DNA from: Pseudomonas lundensis
GTDB taxonomy: Bacteria; Pseudomonadota; Gammaproteobacteria; Pseudomonadales; Pseudomonadaceae
DNA length: 64,000 bases
Assembly (NCBI RefSeq): GCF_001042985.1
Contig: NZ_JYKY01000016.1
Coordinates: 49,816 to 113,815 of the forward strand
Reading direction: 5' to 3'
Of the stretch, positions 9,455 through 19,215 are shown piece after piece. A model generated the notes under the pieces. That model saw only the letters and a program-made list of their open reading frames with translations, searched no databases and had not been told where the DNA came from. Position 1 is the first letter of the stretch. Each line of letters begins with the position of its first letter. A program made the translations under genes and the position numbers.

Positions 9455-9862
9455 ATGCTGACCCTTGGAAATATGTTTGTGCTGATGTTATTGGCAACAG
9501 GCGCTGCCTGGCTGTGGCACAACCACGGCATGCGCGAGCGGGCGCTGGAGCGCGTCAAACAGCACTGCAACAAACTCGACATCGAGTTACTCGATGAAAA
9601 CGTGGCCCTGAAGAAGATCGCCTTTATCCCGGACGCCAAGGGCAATCGCCGCCTGGCCCGTGTGTATAACTTTGAATTCACCGTCACCGGTGATCAGCGC
9701 CATGCGGGCACCATCACTCAATTTGGAGCCCACAGCGCCAAAATTGAACTGGCCCCCTACCCGTTCAAGGCTGAACCAGAGCCTGAACAGCGCGATATCC
9801 CCAGCGCTCAAGTCATCGAACTGAGCCAATGGCGCCAGCAACACACCAAACCCCGCCAATAG
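9455..9862 (+). CDS. DUF3301 membrane-anchored protein
   Basis: A 135-residue protein with one N-terminal hydrophobic segment (about residues 2-20, [18 protein letters not shown]) followed by the DUF3301 pattern: [26 protein letters not shown] and [19 protein letters not shown]. It is probably a small inner-membrane protein; no function is established. ATG 9455 is preferred to the GTG just before it because GGAG lies 8 bases upstream. Confidence 0.85.
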   Translation: MLTLGNMFVLMLLATGAAWLWHNHGMRERALERVKQHCNKLDIELLDENVALKKIAFIPDAKGNRRLARVYNFEFTVTGDQRHAGTITQFGAHSAKIELAPYPFKAEPEPEQRDIPSAQVIELSQWRQQHTKPRQ

Positions 9863-10080
9863 TGCCGAACCCGGGAGAAACTTGATCCTCTCCTGGGACG
9901 CGGCAACCTTCTCTACGCTTTTTAGGCGACCTGTGGATAACTTTCTTGCAGATTGCACTAAAACGCCAGAAAACCCCTAAATAGACGCTTTCCAGTGGAT
10001 ATTTTCAGCTCAACTTTTCGCAATCAGCACAAATTGTAGGACAACTTTACCAGTACAGATTGGCACTTTTCAGAGGAAAC
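9863..10080. other. Intergenic, no gene seen
   Basis: About 220 bases between convergent genes. It contains a TGTGGATAA DnaA-box-like 9-mer near 9932 but no cluster. I see no hairpin with a T tract. Confidence 0.35.
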
Positions 10081-11049
10081 TCAGTGCGAAAGGCATTGTT
10101 GCAGGCCTTCTGTCAGGGCATTCAGGTCCTGCGGGGCGTCGAAGATCAGTTCAATACGTGAATCTTTGCGCCATTCAGCGTTTTTCCAGGGTTCCAGCCG
10201 ATTTTTCAGCGAATTTGAGGACATCCAGCCCGCAGACCCATGAACAACCAGCTTTGCACGCAGCCAATTCAGGCCTTCAAGCCATCGGTTCAGCGCTTGC
10301 AGATCAAACTGGCGCGAGGGATGCCATTTCCAGCCGGCACTCCACCCTTCAGGCTGCTGACTGAACACCATAATGGGCGTCTCAGGCCCGGAAAAAATAC
10401 TGCCAAGTGAATTAAAATCCTTATAAATCAACGAGTTATCCACAGCATGAATATCGCTAATAGTGGCTACAGGCAGCGTATTTAGCGGGATGTAGCCCTG
10501 TTCGGTCCATAGCAGAGGGCACTTTGGCAGGCATGATGCAATCTGCTCACGTTGCTCTTTTTCCACACTATTAGATTTATTCATGACCAATAAACCGGCC
10601 ATTTCCAGGGCTTCGCGCTGGCTTTGCGGCAAGGGTTTTCCCTGAGCGAGCGCTTCGGTATCCAGAACCATGACGCAGGGTTGTAACGCCAAAACACCCA
10701 GCCAGGGCGTCACGCTTAACTGCTGGAGGATGCGCGCGGGATGGCCAAGGCCAGAGGGTTCGATGAACAGGCGGTCGGGTTTTGCCTTGCGTAAAAGGCG
10801 GCTCAAGCCAATTTGAAAAGGCGCACCGTTCACGCAACACACGCACCCGCCCGCCACTTCAGCGATCGCGATTTGATCATCTGCCGAACTCATCAAGGCC
10901 GCGTCGATACCGATTTGCCCGAACTCATTCACCAAAACCGCCCATCGTTCGTGTGCAGGCTTCTGTGCCATCAGGTGCTGAATCAGACTGGTTTTACCTG
11001 CACCGAGCGGCCCGGCGATCACATGAGTAGGAATGTTGTGCAACATCAT
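10081..11049 (-). CDS. COG0523 (CobW/YeiR-type) GTPase
   Basis: A 322-residue G3E-family GTPase. Walker A is GPLGAGKTSL at residues 13-22, and the family's metal-binding CxCC motif appears as GGCVCCVNG at about 67-75. The GTP-specificity motif is MNKS near 157. A C-terminal domain follows. COG0523 proteins are metallochaperones that deliver zinc or cobalt to client enzymes. It is the last of three co-directional genes behind zigA, so it is likely part of the zinc-starvation response. Confidence 0.88.
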   Translation of the reverse strand: MMLHNIPTHVIAGPLGAGKTSLIQHLMAQKPAHERWAVLVNEFGQIGIDAALMSSADDQIAIAEVAGGCVCCVNGAPFQIGLSRLLRKAKPDRLFIEPSGLGHPARILQQLSVTPWLGVLALQPCVMVLDTEALAQGKPLPQSQREALEMAGLLVMNKSNSVEKEQREQIASCLPKCPLLWTEQGYIPLNTLPVATISDIHAVDNSLIYKDFNSLGSIFSGPETPIMVFSQQPEGWSAGWKWHPSRQFDLQALNRWLEGLNWLRAKLVVHGSAGWMSSNSLKNRLEPWKNAEWRKDSRIELIFDAPQDLNALTEGLQQCLSH

Positions 11050-11086
11050 CGCCCGCTTCTGTAGGAATCCAAGGCTGCAATATGCC

Positions 11087-11725
11087 TCAGGCGAGCCAGT
11101 CGAGGGTCAAAATCAGCCGTCGCTCCCCGGTTTTCAATGCCGGTGAACGATGGATCAAACCCGCCCCCTGATTGCCCTGCCACTTTTCGCCTTTAAGCAG
11201 CGCGACGTCTCCCGCGCTCATCTGCTGAATGAACGTCCTGTCGGGGCCCTCAGCCTGATCATTGCCTAAATGCTGACGATCCATCACGCCTTCTTCTACC
11301 CACTCGCTGCCCGGCCCGGCATAAGTCGTCACCAGTCGTGCGGGCACATGGTCCACATGAAAGCGCGGACACATGGCTTTATCCAGGGCTCTGAGGCGCA
11401 GTCCAACGCGCTTGGCCCCAAGCAGGCACGCATAGGCACTGACTAGCCAGCAAACATCTGCCATGAAGCCCGTATAGCCTTCCAGGTCGCAGAATCGCTG
11501 CGCCAGCCCTTGCAGATTGGGCGGTGTATTTTCATCGGGTAATTCGAAGCTCAAGGCTTGCGCCAGGGGTTCATCGAGTGACAACAACAGCGCACAGAAG
11601 TCTGCGATATGGACCGGCAATGCGCGTTGCCACACGGCCATGTTTACGCCTTCCTCGTGGATGCGCGTCAACACCTGCGGGGCTTTCCCCTGCGCATGTT
11701 GAATAAGGCGCGCGTCAGCCTTCAT
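11087..11725 (-). CDS. DUF1826 family protein
   Basis: A 212-residue protein of the DUF1826 family. The fingerprint includes CPRFHVDHVPARLVTTYAGPG, which holds conserved H-x-D-H residues that look suited to binding a metal, and GLIHRSPALKTGERRLILTLD at the end. The family is regularly encoded next to ZigA-type GTPases and is thought to belong to the Zur regulon; the biochemical role is unknown. Its start ATG overlaps the zigA stop codon (TGATG), indicating translational coupling. Confidence 0.85.
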   Translation of the reverse strand: MKADARLIQHAQGKAPQVLTRIHEEGVNMAVWQRALPVHIADFCALLLSLDEPLAQALSFELPDENTPPNLQGLAQRFCDLEGYTGFMADVCWLVSAYACLLGAKRVGLRLRALDKAMCPRFHVDHVPARLVTTYAGPGSEWVEEGVMDRQHLGNDQAEGPDRTFIQQMSAGDVALLKGEKWQGNQGAGLIHRSPALKTGERRLILTLDWLA

Positions 11726-12933
11726 CACGCGGCCACCTCGCTGTACCAGTCGCCAAATGGGTCGCTCAGCTGTAGCCAGGCTTCAGGGCCCATTGCGACT
11801 TCAGCATCGGTCAGCAAGCAAGCATCTAGTTCGACGGTGAGTGCGTTGAAGTCGATGTGCTGACCGATAAACACCAATTCCTGACGACAATCTGCTGTCT
11901 CAGGAAGCCATTTTTTAAGGATTTCGGCGCGAGTTTCTGCATCTTCAGGCCATTGATCCTGGGGTACAAAACGCCACCAGCGACCCGCGTATCCATACCG
12001 CATCAGCCCCCCTGCCTGAGACCAGCTACCGGCCTCCTGGTACTTGCTCGCCAGCCAGAAAAAACCTTTGGAGCGCAGCAATTTACCGTTGGTCCAGGGC
12101 CGGTCGATAACGTTAAAAAAACGCTCAGGGTGAAAAGGCCGAACCGCACGATAGACCGTCGAAGCGATGCCGTACTCCTGGGTTTCAGGTACATGTTCCC
12201 CGCGCATTTCTTTCAACCAGCCGGGCGACTGGGCGGCACGCTCAAAATCGAAACGGCGGGTATCGAGAATTTTTTTCAGCGCAATTTCTCCCATCACCAT
12301 TGGGAGAATTTCTGCTTCCGCGTTCAATCGCTGAAGGATGGCCTTTAGTTCTTCACGTTCGGCCCGGCTGATGAGATCAATCTTGCTGATCAAAATGACG
12401 TCTGCAAATTCGACCTGTTCGATCAGCAAGTCGGTGATTGAGCGCTCGTCGTCTTCTCCCAGGGTTTCACCGCGAGACGCCAACTGCTCGGCGGCCTGAA
12501 AATCGCGCAGAAAGTTAAGCCCATCCACGACCGTCACCATGGTATCCAGACGTGCGATATCCGCCAGGCTTTGACCCGCGTCATCTCGAAAGGTGAATGT
12601 TTCAGCGACAGGCAAAGGCTCAGAAATGCCGGTGGATTCGATCAATAAATAATCGAAACGGCCTTCCTTGGCCAATTTGCTGACTTCCTCTAAAAGGTCT
12701 TCGCGCAAGGTGCAGCAGATACACCCATTGCTCAGTTCCACCAATTTTTCTTCCGCACGGTTCAGGGTGACATCGCGCTGAACCTCAGCTCCATCGATAT
12801 TTATTTCACTCATGTCATTGACGATGACGGCCACGCGCAGATCGTCACGATTGCGCAAGATGTGATTCAACAGGGTGCTTTTGCCTGCACCGAGAAAACC
12901 TGACAGCACTGTTACGGGAAGACGTTTGGGCAT
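11725..12933 (-). CDS. zigA: Zinc-regulated COG0523 GTPase ZigA
   Basis: A 402-residue GTPase with Walker [12 protein letters not shown] at residues 12-22, the CxCC metal site as [15 protein letters not shown] near 69-83, and SKID as the guanine-specificity motif. A CobW C-terminal domain covers about 255-385 ([10 protein letters not shown]). ZigA-type proteins are induced when zinc is scarce and pass zinc to essential clients. The gene leads the operon zigA-DUF1826-cobW and faces folE2 across a region with palindromes resembling Zur boxes. Confidence 0.9.
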   Translation of the reverse strand: MPKRLPVTVLSGFLGAGKSTLLNHILRNRDDLRVAVIVNDMSEINIDGAEVQRDVTLNRAEEKLVELSNGCICCTLREDLLEEVSKLAKEGRFDYLLIESTGISEPLPVAETFTFRDDAGQSLADIARLDTMVTVVDGLNFLRDFQAAEQLASRGETLGEDDERSITDLLIEQVEFADVILISKIDLISRAEREELKAILQRLNAEAEILPMVMGEIALKKILDTRRFDFERAAQSPGWLKEMRGEHVPETQEYGIASTVYRAVRPFHPERFFNVIDRPWTNGKLLRSKGFFWLASKYQEAGSWSQAGGLMRYGYAGRWWRFVPQDQWPEDAETRAEILKKWLPETADCRQELVFIGQHIDFNALTVELDACLLTDAEVAMGPEAWLQLSDPFGDWYSEVAA

Positions 12934-13002
12934 GGTGATTCCTCATCAGGGTGAGCAGGTCAAAACGCCCGCTTGTGAGAGCGACCGACGCAAGCGACGC
13001 AA

Positions 13003-13051
13003 TTGATACACTATAACAATACAAGGCTATAATTGTTACTGTGTAACACAA
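13003..13051. promoter_or_regulatory. Candidate Zur operators between zigA and folE2
   Basis: Two palindromes lie in the 144-base divergent promoter region. At 13034-13048, TGTTAC and GTAACA flank a TGT centre with perfect 6-base arms. At 13003-13019, TTGATACACTATAACAA is an imperfect 8-1-8 palindrome. Both resemble the TGTTAT...ATAACA pattern bound by Zur in gammaproteobacteria. The flanking genes are classic Zur targets, so the assignment is plausible but inferred. Confidence 0.6.
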
Positions 13052-13077
13052 ATGCGTTCCCGTAATGGAAAACACAC

Positions 13078-13971
13078 ATGACCTCTCTCACCCTGCCTGA
13101 CATTGCCTCACAAACTGCGCTTCACGACATTCCCTTGGATTGGGTCGGCATGTGCGGCATTGCGCTGCCGGTTGTCATTAATGGGCAACGCTTAGCAGCG
13201 ACAGCCGAAGCGGGGGTCAGCCTCGATGATGGCGAAGCGCGCGGAATTCACATGTCACGCTTATTTTTAGCGCTCGAAGTTTTAGATTCGCAGGCCGTGA
13301 ACCCCGCACTTTTGAAGAAAATTTTGCAGCGTTTTTTAGACTCGCATGACGACTTGTCCACATGCGCCTACCTGAATCTCAACACTCAAATGCTCTTGAA
13401 GCGGCCGGCATTGATCAGCCCATTGAGTGGTTGGAAGAGTTATCCCGTGGAGATAAAAGCATCCCTGGAAAACGGAATGTTCCACGTGGAACTAAATGTT
13501 GAAGTGGAATATTCATCAACGTGCCCCTGCTCAGCAGCCTTGGCACGACAACTCATCCAGCAGAAATTTGTCGATGACTACGCAAATAAAACACTTCAGC
13601 ACGCCGAGGTTTTAGCGTGGCTCGGCAGTACGCGAGGGATTGTAGCGACCCCCCATAGCCAGAGAAGTACAGCTCACTTGCAATTGCACATCCGCGAAGA
13701 CGGAGACAATTTCCCTATTGAGCACGTCATTGATAAGGCCGAAAAGGCACTGGGCACCGCCGTACAAACCGCTGTGAAACGCGAGGACGAGCAAGCCTTC
13801 GCGTTAGCCAATGGACAGAATTTGATGTTTTGCGAGGATGCAGTGCGACGGTTGCATGTGGCACTGAAGTCCACTTCAGCGGTGAAAGGATTCAATCTGA
13901 AGGTGGTGCATGCAGAGAGTTTGCACAGCCATGATGCTGTAGCGAAGAGTCGTTGGAATTGGCGTAGGTAA
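13078..13971 (+). CDS. folE2: GTP cyclohydrolase FolE2 (type IB)
   Basis: A 297-residue type IB GTP cyclohydrolase that makes dihydroneopterin triphosphate for folate. It is the metal-flexible replacement for the zinc enzyme FolE. The T-fold signature VEYSSTCPCSAALARQL is at residues 143-159, including the key cysteine and nearby glutamate. Further conserved blocks are ATPHSQRS and MFCEDAVRRL. Its place opposite zigA, with shared candidate Zur sites, fits its use under zinc starvation. The coding sequence near residues 134-139 contains a near-perfect parS palindrome. Confidence 0.93.
   Translation: MTSLTLPDIASQTALHDIPLDWVGMCGIALPVVINGQRLAATAEAGVSLDDGEARGIHMSRLFLALEVLDSQAVNPALLKKILQRFLDSHDDLSTCAYLNLNTQMLLKRPALISPLSGWKSYPVEIKASLENGMFHVELNVEVEYSSTCPCSAALARQLIQQKFVDDYANKTLQHAEVLAWLGSTRGIVATPHSQRSTAHLQLHIREDGDNFPIEHVIDKAEKALGTAVQTAVKREDEQAFALANGQNLMFCEDAVRRLHVALKSTSAVKGFNLKVVHAESLHSHDAVAKSRWNWRR
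13478..13493. other. parS-like site (one mismatch) inside folE2
   Basis: The sequence TGTTCCACGTGGAACT matches the ParB-binding palindrome TGTTCCACGTGGAACA at 15 of 16 positions. It lies about 19 kb from parAB and 29 kb from oriC, within the range over which Pseudomonas parS sites cluster. It encodes the peptide FHVE, so part of the match could be coding constraint. Confidence 0.7.
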
Positions 13972-14021
13972 GCATTGCAGTGTTAGCCGCGCGCTGACGG
14001 TGCAGCGCGCGGCATATCGCT

Positions 14022-14540
14022 TTAGGCGCGAGGTTTTACGGTTCCACAATCAGCACCCAACCAGACAGCCTGGGAATCCAGGCTCCCCGTTTGCTTAAGG
14101 CCTGTGGCATTGAAGGTGCCCGTGACATGGGTCGTGAATTCACGATCACTGGCAAATGTCGCCACACCTGCCCCCTGAGCTTTTGGACAACTAAAGCGAA
14201 ACTTCCACTGATTTCCACTACGCTCAGTGATCTGCTGCTGACATCCCGACTGGGGATCAGTCAGGGGGATGGAATCGGATTTCACCTGTTCAGGGGTCAG
14301 GCATACCCGAACACCTTTACCACCCATGTTGATGCCTTGCTTCTCCAGTTGAGCCAATTGCTCAGGGGTCAGCATGGTTTTGAGTTGACCCATCATCATT
14401 TGAAAATCGGGGAGTTGATTACCGTCCACCTGCATATTGCTCGACGTCAGCTCCCACAGACCGGGTTGCAACATTTGGGCTTGAGCCACAGGGATCGATA
14501 AACCAAAGGCCATGACAAGCCCAAGCAAACGAACATTCAT
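14022..14540 (-). CDS. DUF3617 periplasmic protein
   Basis: A 172-residue protein with an N-terminal signal peptide (about residues 1-21, ending AQA) followed by QMLQPGLWELTSS, the hallmark of DUF3617. Two cysteines near CLTPEQV and SGCQQQI and further ones at FSCP and ADCG could form disulfides in the periplasm. The function is unknown. ATG 14540 has AGGAG 8 bases upstream. It converges on folE2 and is divergent from cls. Confidence 0.85.
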   Translation of the reverse strand: MNVRLLGLVMAFGLSIPVAQAQMLQPGLWELTSSNMQVDGNQLPDFQMMMGQLKTMLTPEQLAQLEKQGINMGGKGVRVCLTPEQVKSDSIPLTDPQSGCQQQITERSGNQWKFRFSCPKAQGAGVATFASDREFTTHVTGTFNATGLKQTGSLDSQAVWLGADCGTVKPRA

Positions 14541-14677
14541 CAAGCAGCTCCTATTAATAAGTCAGCGTTAGACGTCACAAAACAGCGGGTGTTGCATCAG
14601 CAAACAATTAGGGACATTCATACCAGAACGTGGTCTTTTACGTACTTGGCGTCAAACATTGAGGAGCAAGGATACGC

Positions 14678-16117
14678 ATGGATTATCTCGGCCCGCACGT
14701 TTTCGGTTATCTGATTTTATTGATCCACAGCCTGGGTTTGATTGCCGCGGTTCATGCGGTATTAACCGTGAGAACCGCTCAAGGTGCAATTGCCTGGGCC
14801 ATGTCGTTGTTCTTCATCCCCTACTTCACCCTGATTCCTTATTTGATTTTTGGGCGCAGTACGTTCGACGATTACATCAAGGCGCGTCGACAGGCCAACC
14901 AGGAAATGCGTGAGGCCATTGCCAATCTGGACTGGAGACCTTGGGTAGAAGAGGCACTGGCAGCCCGTAATTCAAAAGCGTATACCTCGCTGCGCGCAAT
15001 GCCGAAGTTAGGCCGCATGCCTTGCCTGGCCAACAATCAGGTTCGGTTACTCATCAATGGAACCGCCACATTCGATGCCATTTTTGCCGCCATTCGAGCT
15101 GCCAAAGAAGTGGTGCTCGTTCAGTTTTTTATCGTCCATGACGATGACCTGGGTAAGAAGCTGCATGCCTTGTTGCTGGAAAAATCCGCCCAAGGCGTAC
15201 AAGTGTATTTGCTGTACGACAGCATCGGCAGCCACTCCTTGCCCGGGAGTTATGCTGAAACCCTGGGAGCTGGCGGTGTTCAGGCAAAGGCTTTCGCGAC
15301 ACGCGGGGGCTGGATCAGTCGCTTCCAGGTCAACTTTCGCAACCACCGTAAAGTCGTCGTGGTCGATGGGGTTAAAGGGTTCGTCGGCGGGCATAACATC
15401 GGGGATGAATACTTGGGCAGCAAGCCTCCCTTGTCCCCATGGCGCGATACCCACGTCGAAGTGAGTGGCCCCGTGGTGGCCTGCTTGCAAGAGTCATTTG
15501 CTGAAGACTGGTTCTGGGCGGCCCGTAAATTGCCACCCCTCATCTTGCCCCAGACCTACCCGGAGGGTGGCGTGCTGTGTCAGTTTTTGGCCAGTGGCCC
15601 TGCCGACTCATACGAAACCTGCTCGTTGTTTTTCGTCGAAGCCATCCATGCTGCTAACGAACGCGTATGGATTACGACGCCCTACTTCGTACCCGACGAG
15701 GCTGTATTTTCGGCTCTTAGACTCGCCGTGTTGCGCGGGGTAGATGTACGGATTCTGATTCCCTCGCGCCCGGATCACAAAATTGTGTACGCCGCTTCAA
15801 GTCTGTATGCCTTCGAAGCGGTCCGGGCCGGGGTAAAAATATTCCGTTATCAGCCAGGGTTCGTGCATCAAAAGGTCGTGTTGGTCGACAACGAAATCAG
15901 CGCCATCGGCAGCGCCAATATGGATAACCGTTCGTTCCGTCTTAACTTTGAAGTGATGTTACTGACGGTTGATGAATCCTTTGCCCGAGAAGTTGAACAC
16001 ATGCTGCATGACGACTTTGCATTGGCTCGGGAAATCACCGAAGACGACATCAAAAGCACCCACCATGTACAGCAACTGGGGATGCGCATTGCGCGCCTGG
16101 TTTCGCCCGTTCTATAA
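14678..16117 (+). CDS. cls: Cardiolipin synthase
   Basis: A 479-residue inner-membrane phospholipase D-type enzyme that joins phosphatidylglycerol to a second phospholipid to make cardiolipin. Two N-terminal membrane helices (about 5-30 and 38-58) precede two HKD motifs: [19 protein letters not shown] near residue 222, and [20 protein letters not shown] near 395. Length and order match ClsA. GGAG sits shortly before the ATG. The neighbouring convergent gene is CFA synthase, another membrane-lipid enzyme. Confidence 0.94.
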   Translation: MDYLGPHVFGYLILLIHSLGLIAAVHAVLTVRTAQGAIAWAMSLFFIPYFTLIPYLIFGRSTFDDYIKARRQANQEMREAIANLDWRPWVEEALAARNSKAYTSLRAMPKLGRMPCLANNQVRLLINGTATFDAIFAAIRAAKEVVLVQFFIVHDDDLGKKLHALLLEKSAQGVQVYLLYDSIGSHSLPGSYAETLGAGGVQAKAFATRGGWISRFQVNFRNHRKVVVVDGVKGFVGGHNIGDEYLGSKPPLSPWRDTHVEVSGPVVACLQESFAEDWFWAARKLPPLILPQTYPEGGVLCQFLASGPADSYETCSLFFVEAIHAANERVWITTPYFVPDEAVFSALRLAVLRGVDVRILIPSRPDHKIVYAASSLYAFEAVRAGVKIFRYQPGFVHQKVVLVDNEISAIGSANMDNRSFRLNFEVMLLTVDESFAREVEHMLHDDFALAREITEDDIKSTHHVQQLGMRIARLVSPVL

Positions 16118-16120
16118 AAA

Positions 16121-16149
16121 AAAACCGTGTCACTCAGTGGCACGGTTTT
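16121..16149. terminator. Bidirectional terminator between cls and cfa
   Basis: AAAACCGTGTCACTCAGTGG and its continuation form a hairpin with arms AAAACCGTG and CACGGTTTT. The A-run on one side and T-run on the other allow it to end transcription from both converging genes. Confidence 0.85.
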
Positions 16150-16175
16150 CATCAAATCTCAGGGCCAGGCATCGC

Positions 16176-17363
16176 TCAGCGATAGATATCCGCACGTGTT
16201 GGGGGTAATTCAATTGAGCCATCCGCATGGGGTTTGGTGGCCAGAATCTGATGAATGTTTATCCAGCCACGGGTAAAGGCATAAGCGCAACCTGCCAGAT
16301 AAAGCCGCCAAATACGCAAAATCTGTTCGGGGACTTCGTTGGCCGCGGCATCAAGGTTTTGCTCCAGGCGCTGACTCCAATGCTCCAGCGTACGCGCGTA
16401 ATGCAGGCGTAAACTTTCGACGTCGACCACTTCCAGCCCGGCTTCACTGATCTGGGCACTAATCATCGACAGGTGCGGCAACTCCCCGTTGGGAAACACA
16501 TAGCGCTCAATGAACTCGCCCGCCCCGCGTCCCACCTGACGACCGTCAGTGTGCTTGGCGGTAATACCGTGGTTCATCACCAAGCCGCCTTCACGCACGG
16601 CATTAAACAAAATCTGGCAGTACTCTCGCAGGTTGGCGTGCCCGACGTGTTCAAACATGCCCACGCTCACAATCTTGTCGAAACGTCCGTCCTGAGGCAG
16701 ATCCCGATAATCCAACAGTTGCAGGTCGACCTTATCTTGCAGGCCTTCCGCCTTAACGCGCTCTTTAGCCAAGGCAAGTTGTTCCTTGCTCAAGGTAATA
16801 CCGAACACTTTGACCCCGAACTCCCGAGCAGCGAAGCGCGCAAGCCCGCCCCAACCACATCCAACGTCCAGCAGGTATTCGCCCGGCTTAAGTCGCAACT
16901 TACGGCACAGGTGACGAAATTTTGCCTGTTGCGCCTCCTCCAGACTTTCTTCGCCCGTCTCGAAATACCCACAGGAGTAAACCATGTCGCGATCCAGCCA
17001 GAGCTGATAAAACGCGTTGGACACATCGTAATGGTAGGAAATCGACTCGGCATCTGTCGCCTTGTCGTGATACTGGCGCGGGGGCGTGGCGTCATCGTCC
17101 TCAACCAATAGCGCCTGGCTGAGCTCATCGCACACCCGAATAACTTCACTGATAGAACCTTCAGCCAGCTCCAGGCGCCCTTCTACAAAAGCGCTGCCTA
17201 GTAAGTCGAGCGTGGGGTGGGTGATTTCTGAAACGATGGTTGGATCCTTGACCACGATCGTGACACTGGGCGTTGGGCCCAAGTCGAATTCGAGACCATC
17301 CCATAGCTTCAGGCGAAGTGGAATTTTGAGATTCTGTAAAGCTGGTGGCAGTTGCGCAAGCAT
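16176..17363 (-). CDS. cfa: Cyclopropane-fatty-acyl-phospholipid synthase
   Basis: A 395-residue SAM-dependent enzyme that adds a methylene bridge to unsaturated acyl chains of membrane phospholipids. The SAM motif LLDVGCGWGGLARFAA lies near residue 165, preceded by SYHYDVSNAFYQLWLD, a CFA synthase hallmark, and followed by the VSVGMFEHVG motif. The N-terminal 100 residues form the lipid-binding domain. Length is normal. P. putida also has a cfa gene beside a cardiolipin synthase gene near the origin. Confidence 0.92.
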   Translation of the reverse strand: MLAQLPPALQNLKIPLRLKLWDGLEFDLGPTPSVTIVVKDPTIVSEITHPTLDLLGSAFVEGRLELAEGSISEVIRVCDELSQALLVEDDDATPPRQYHDKATDAESISYHYDVSNAFYQLWLDRDMVYSCGYFETGEESLEEAQQAKFRHLCRKLRLKPGEYLLDVGCGWGGLARFAAREFGVKVFGITLSKEQLALAKERVKAEGLQDKVDLQLLDYRDLPQDGRFDKIVSVGMFEHVGHANLREYCQILFNAVREGGLVMNHGITAKHTDGRQVGRGAGEFIERYVFPNGELPHLSMISAQISEAGLEVVDVESLRLHYARTLEHWSQRLEQNLDAAANEVPEQILRIWRLYLAGCAYAFTRGWINIHQILATKPHADGSIELPPTRADIYR

Positions 17364-17541
17364 CAGTAGTCCTCCCTCATTTCAGACGTCAAAAAATAAG
17401 GGTAGTCGATTAACTGAAACTGTCAGGCTCACGGGCCAGAAGGTTTGATCTAGAGCGGATGAAACCTTTTTTAAGTTTCACCGCCCCAGACGTTGAATCA
17501 TTCAAAACGAAGCGCAAACCGGATAGTCACGCCTTGCAGTA

Positions 17542-18867
17542 TCAGGGGTGAGCGATTAACTGTTTGGCCAACGCTTCAAACGCAGGAATGGTCACCGGGT
17601 CATTGGCCGAATTACTGGCAATGGGGTTTGAGGCGAAACGCACAATCACCATCTCGGCTTTAGGGTCGATGTAGATGCGCTGCCCATATACGCCGCGAGC
17701 CATGTAGGCACCGTCGGCGTTATGCGTCACCCACCACATGTTGCGGTAGCTGCCACCTTTAAGTTGGTGGTAGCCAGCCTTGGCAAAGGCTGCTTTATCC
17801 CCACCCGCCCGAATATCTTCCACCACCGCTTTGGGAACAATTTGTTGCCCCAAGTATTGGCCGTCGTTGCGCATTAACTCGCCGAACCTCGCCATGTCTC
17901 GCAGCCCGGCATTGAAGCCGCCACCGGCAAACGGTGTACCGATGGAGTCCACCGTAAAGTAGGCATCTTGCTCGGCCCCCAGACGTTGCCAGATTTTCTC
18001 CGACAGCAACTGCGCCACATTGCGCCCCGTTACCCGGGCAATAACCCAACCCAAGACATCCGAGTTCACGGTCTTGTACCCAAAGGCTTTGCCATGTTCG
18101 CCCAGAGGTTGAACCGTTTGCAGGTATTCCATGTAGGTTTGTGGTCCGGTGTAGCCTGCCGGCTTGGGCAGCGGGTTACCGGCCATTGCGTGCTGCCAGA
18201 CTTCCGCCTTGGGGTCGGCGTAGTCTTCACTGAATTTAAGCGCGGTGGTCATGTCGAGTACCTGACGCAGCGTGGCCGTGGCAAACGCTGAGTTGGCCAG
18301 TTCAGGCACGTAATCAACAATTTTTTTATTGGCATCCAATGTGCCATCCGCCACCAACATCGCTCCCATTGTCCCGACCACCGATTTGGTCACCGACATG
18401 GCGGCGTGCTCACCTTCAGGGTTCAACACACCAAAATACCGTTCGTACACGACCTTGCCGCGATGCAACACGACAATGCCGTCGGTGTAGTTGGCCGCCA
18501 GTGATTGTTCCCAGGTCATGGGTTCTGTGCTGCCGGTCGGTATAAACGTCAGTTGATCGATGTCGGTGCGCAACGCACGTGCTAACGGTACTGGAGCGCC
18601 CAAACCACGGGATACGTTAGTGGTCGGCATCAATTGGCGGAAGTTGGACACGCTCCAGCGCATGGCCGGAAACTTGAAATAACTGCCATCGGCGAAGCGA
18701 ATGATACGGTCAGGCGGTGGCGGAGCACCGACCATCCAGCCCATTTTTGCAGGATCGCTGGCAGCCGCATCCGGATAAGGGGTGTCGGCGGCACTGGCGA
18801 CAGAGGCGGCCAGCGTTGAAAGACAAAAGAGACTGATGCGCGCGGGTCTGGATAAACGCTTGAACAT
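17542..18867 (-). CDS. Periplasmic serine hydrolase (class C beta-lactamase family)
   Basis: A 441-residue secreted hydrolase with a signal peptide (about 1-27, ending ASA). The catalytic SxxK tetrad reads SVTK (in AAMSVTKSVVGTMGAML), and the second motif YxN-like KTVNSDVLGWVIA fits the 6-aminohexanoate-dimer hydrolase (NylB)/esterase branch of the penicillin-binding-fold family. The natural substrate is unknown; classical beta-lactamase activity should not be assumed. ATG 18867 is used because it begins the signal peptide and has GAGG upstream. Confidence 0.82.
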   Translation of the reverse strand: MFKRLSRPARISLFCLSTLAASVASAADTPYPDAAASDPAKMGWMVGAPPPPDRIIRFADGSYFKFPAMRWSVSNFRQLMPTTNVSRGLGAPVPLARALRTDIDQLTFIPTGSTEPMTWEQSLAANYTDGIVVLHRGKVVYERYFGVLNPEGEHAAMSVTKSVVGTMGAMLVADGTLDANKKIVDYVPELANSAFATATLRQVLDMTTALKFSEDYADPKAEVWQHAMAGNPLPKPAGYTGPQTYMEYLQTVQPLGEHGKAFGYKTVNSDVLGWVIARVTGRNVAQLLSEKIWQRLGAEQDAYFTVDSIGTPFAGGGFNAGLRDMARFGELMRNDGQYLGQQIVPKAVVEDIRAGGDKAAFAKAGYHQLKGGSYRNMWWVTHNADGAYMARGVYGQRIYIDPKAEMVIVRFASNPIASNSANDPVTIPAFEALAKQLIAHP

Positions 18868-19164
18868 GAAGAGGCCTCTGCAGAGGAACAAAACAATGGC
18901 CAAGTGCTGAAACGAATGTTCCTTGTCCGATTCATGGCCGCACACCACCTTGCGCGAAAAGGAGTGAGTTTGCATAGCCTGAACAGAGGTTAATCAACGG
19001 CTGACGCGTTTTTTATAGCCGCGTGGACAGGCGGCCGCTTTCCACCCTGTTAAGTCTCCTGACGTGCAGCACCCACAACCCGAGGCATGATTTCTCACGT
19101 TCTTAGATCGATTCGGCATTACTCACGATATGTCTTAACATAGCCGGTTGCCGAAAGAACCAGC
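18868..19164. other. Intergenic region between divergent genes
   Basis: About 300 bases carrying the promoters of the hydrolase and the GNAT-Rnk gene. No RNA gene or repeat is visible. Confidence 0.35.
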
Positions 19165-19215
19165 ATGGTCATCCCCATGACAGGCTTTCATCCTTTACAA
19201 ATACGTGTGGTGAAG

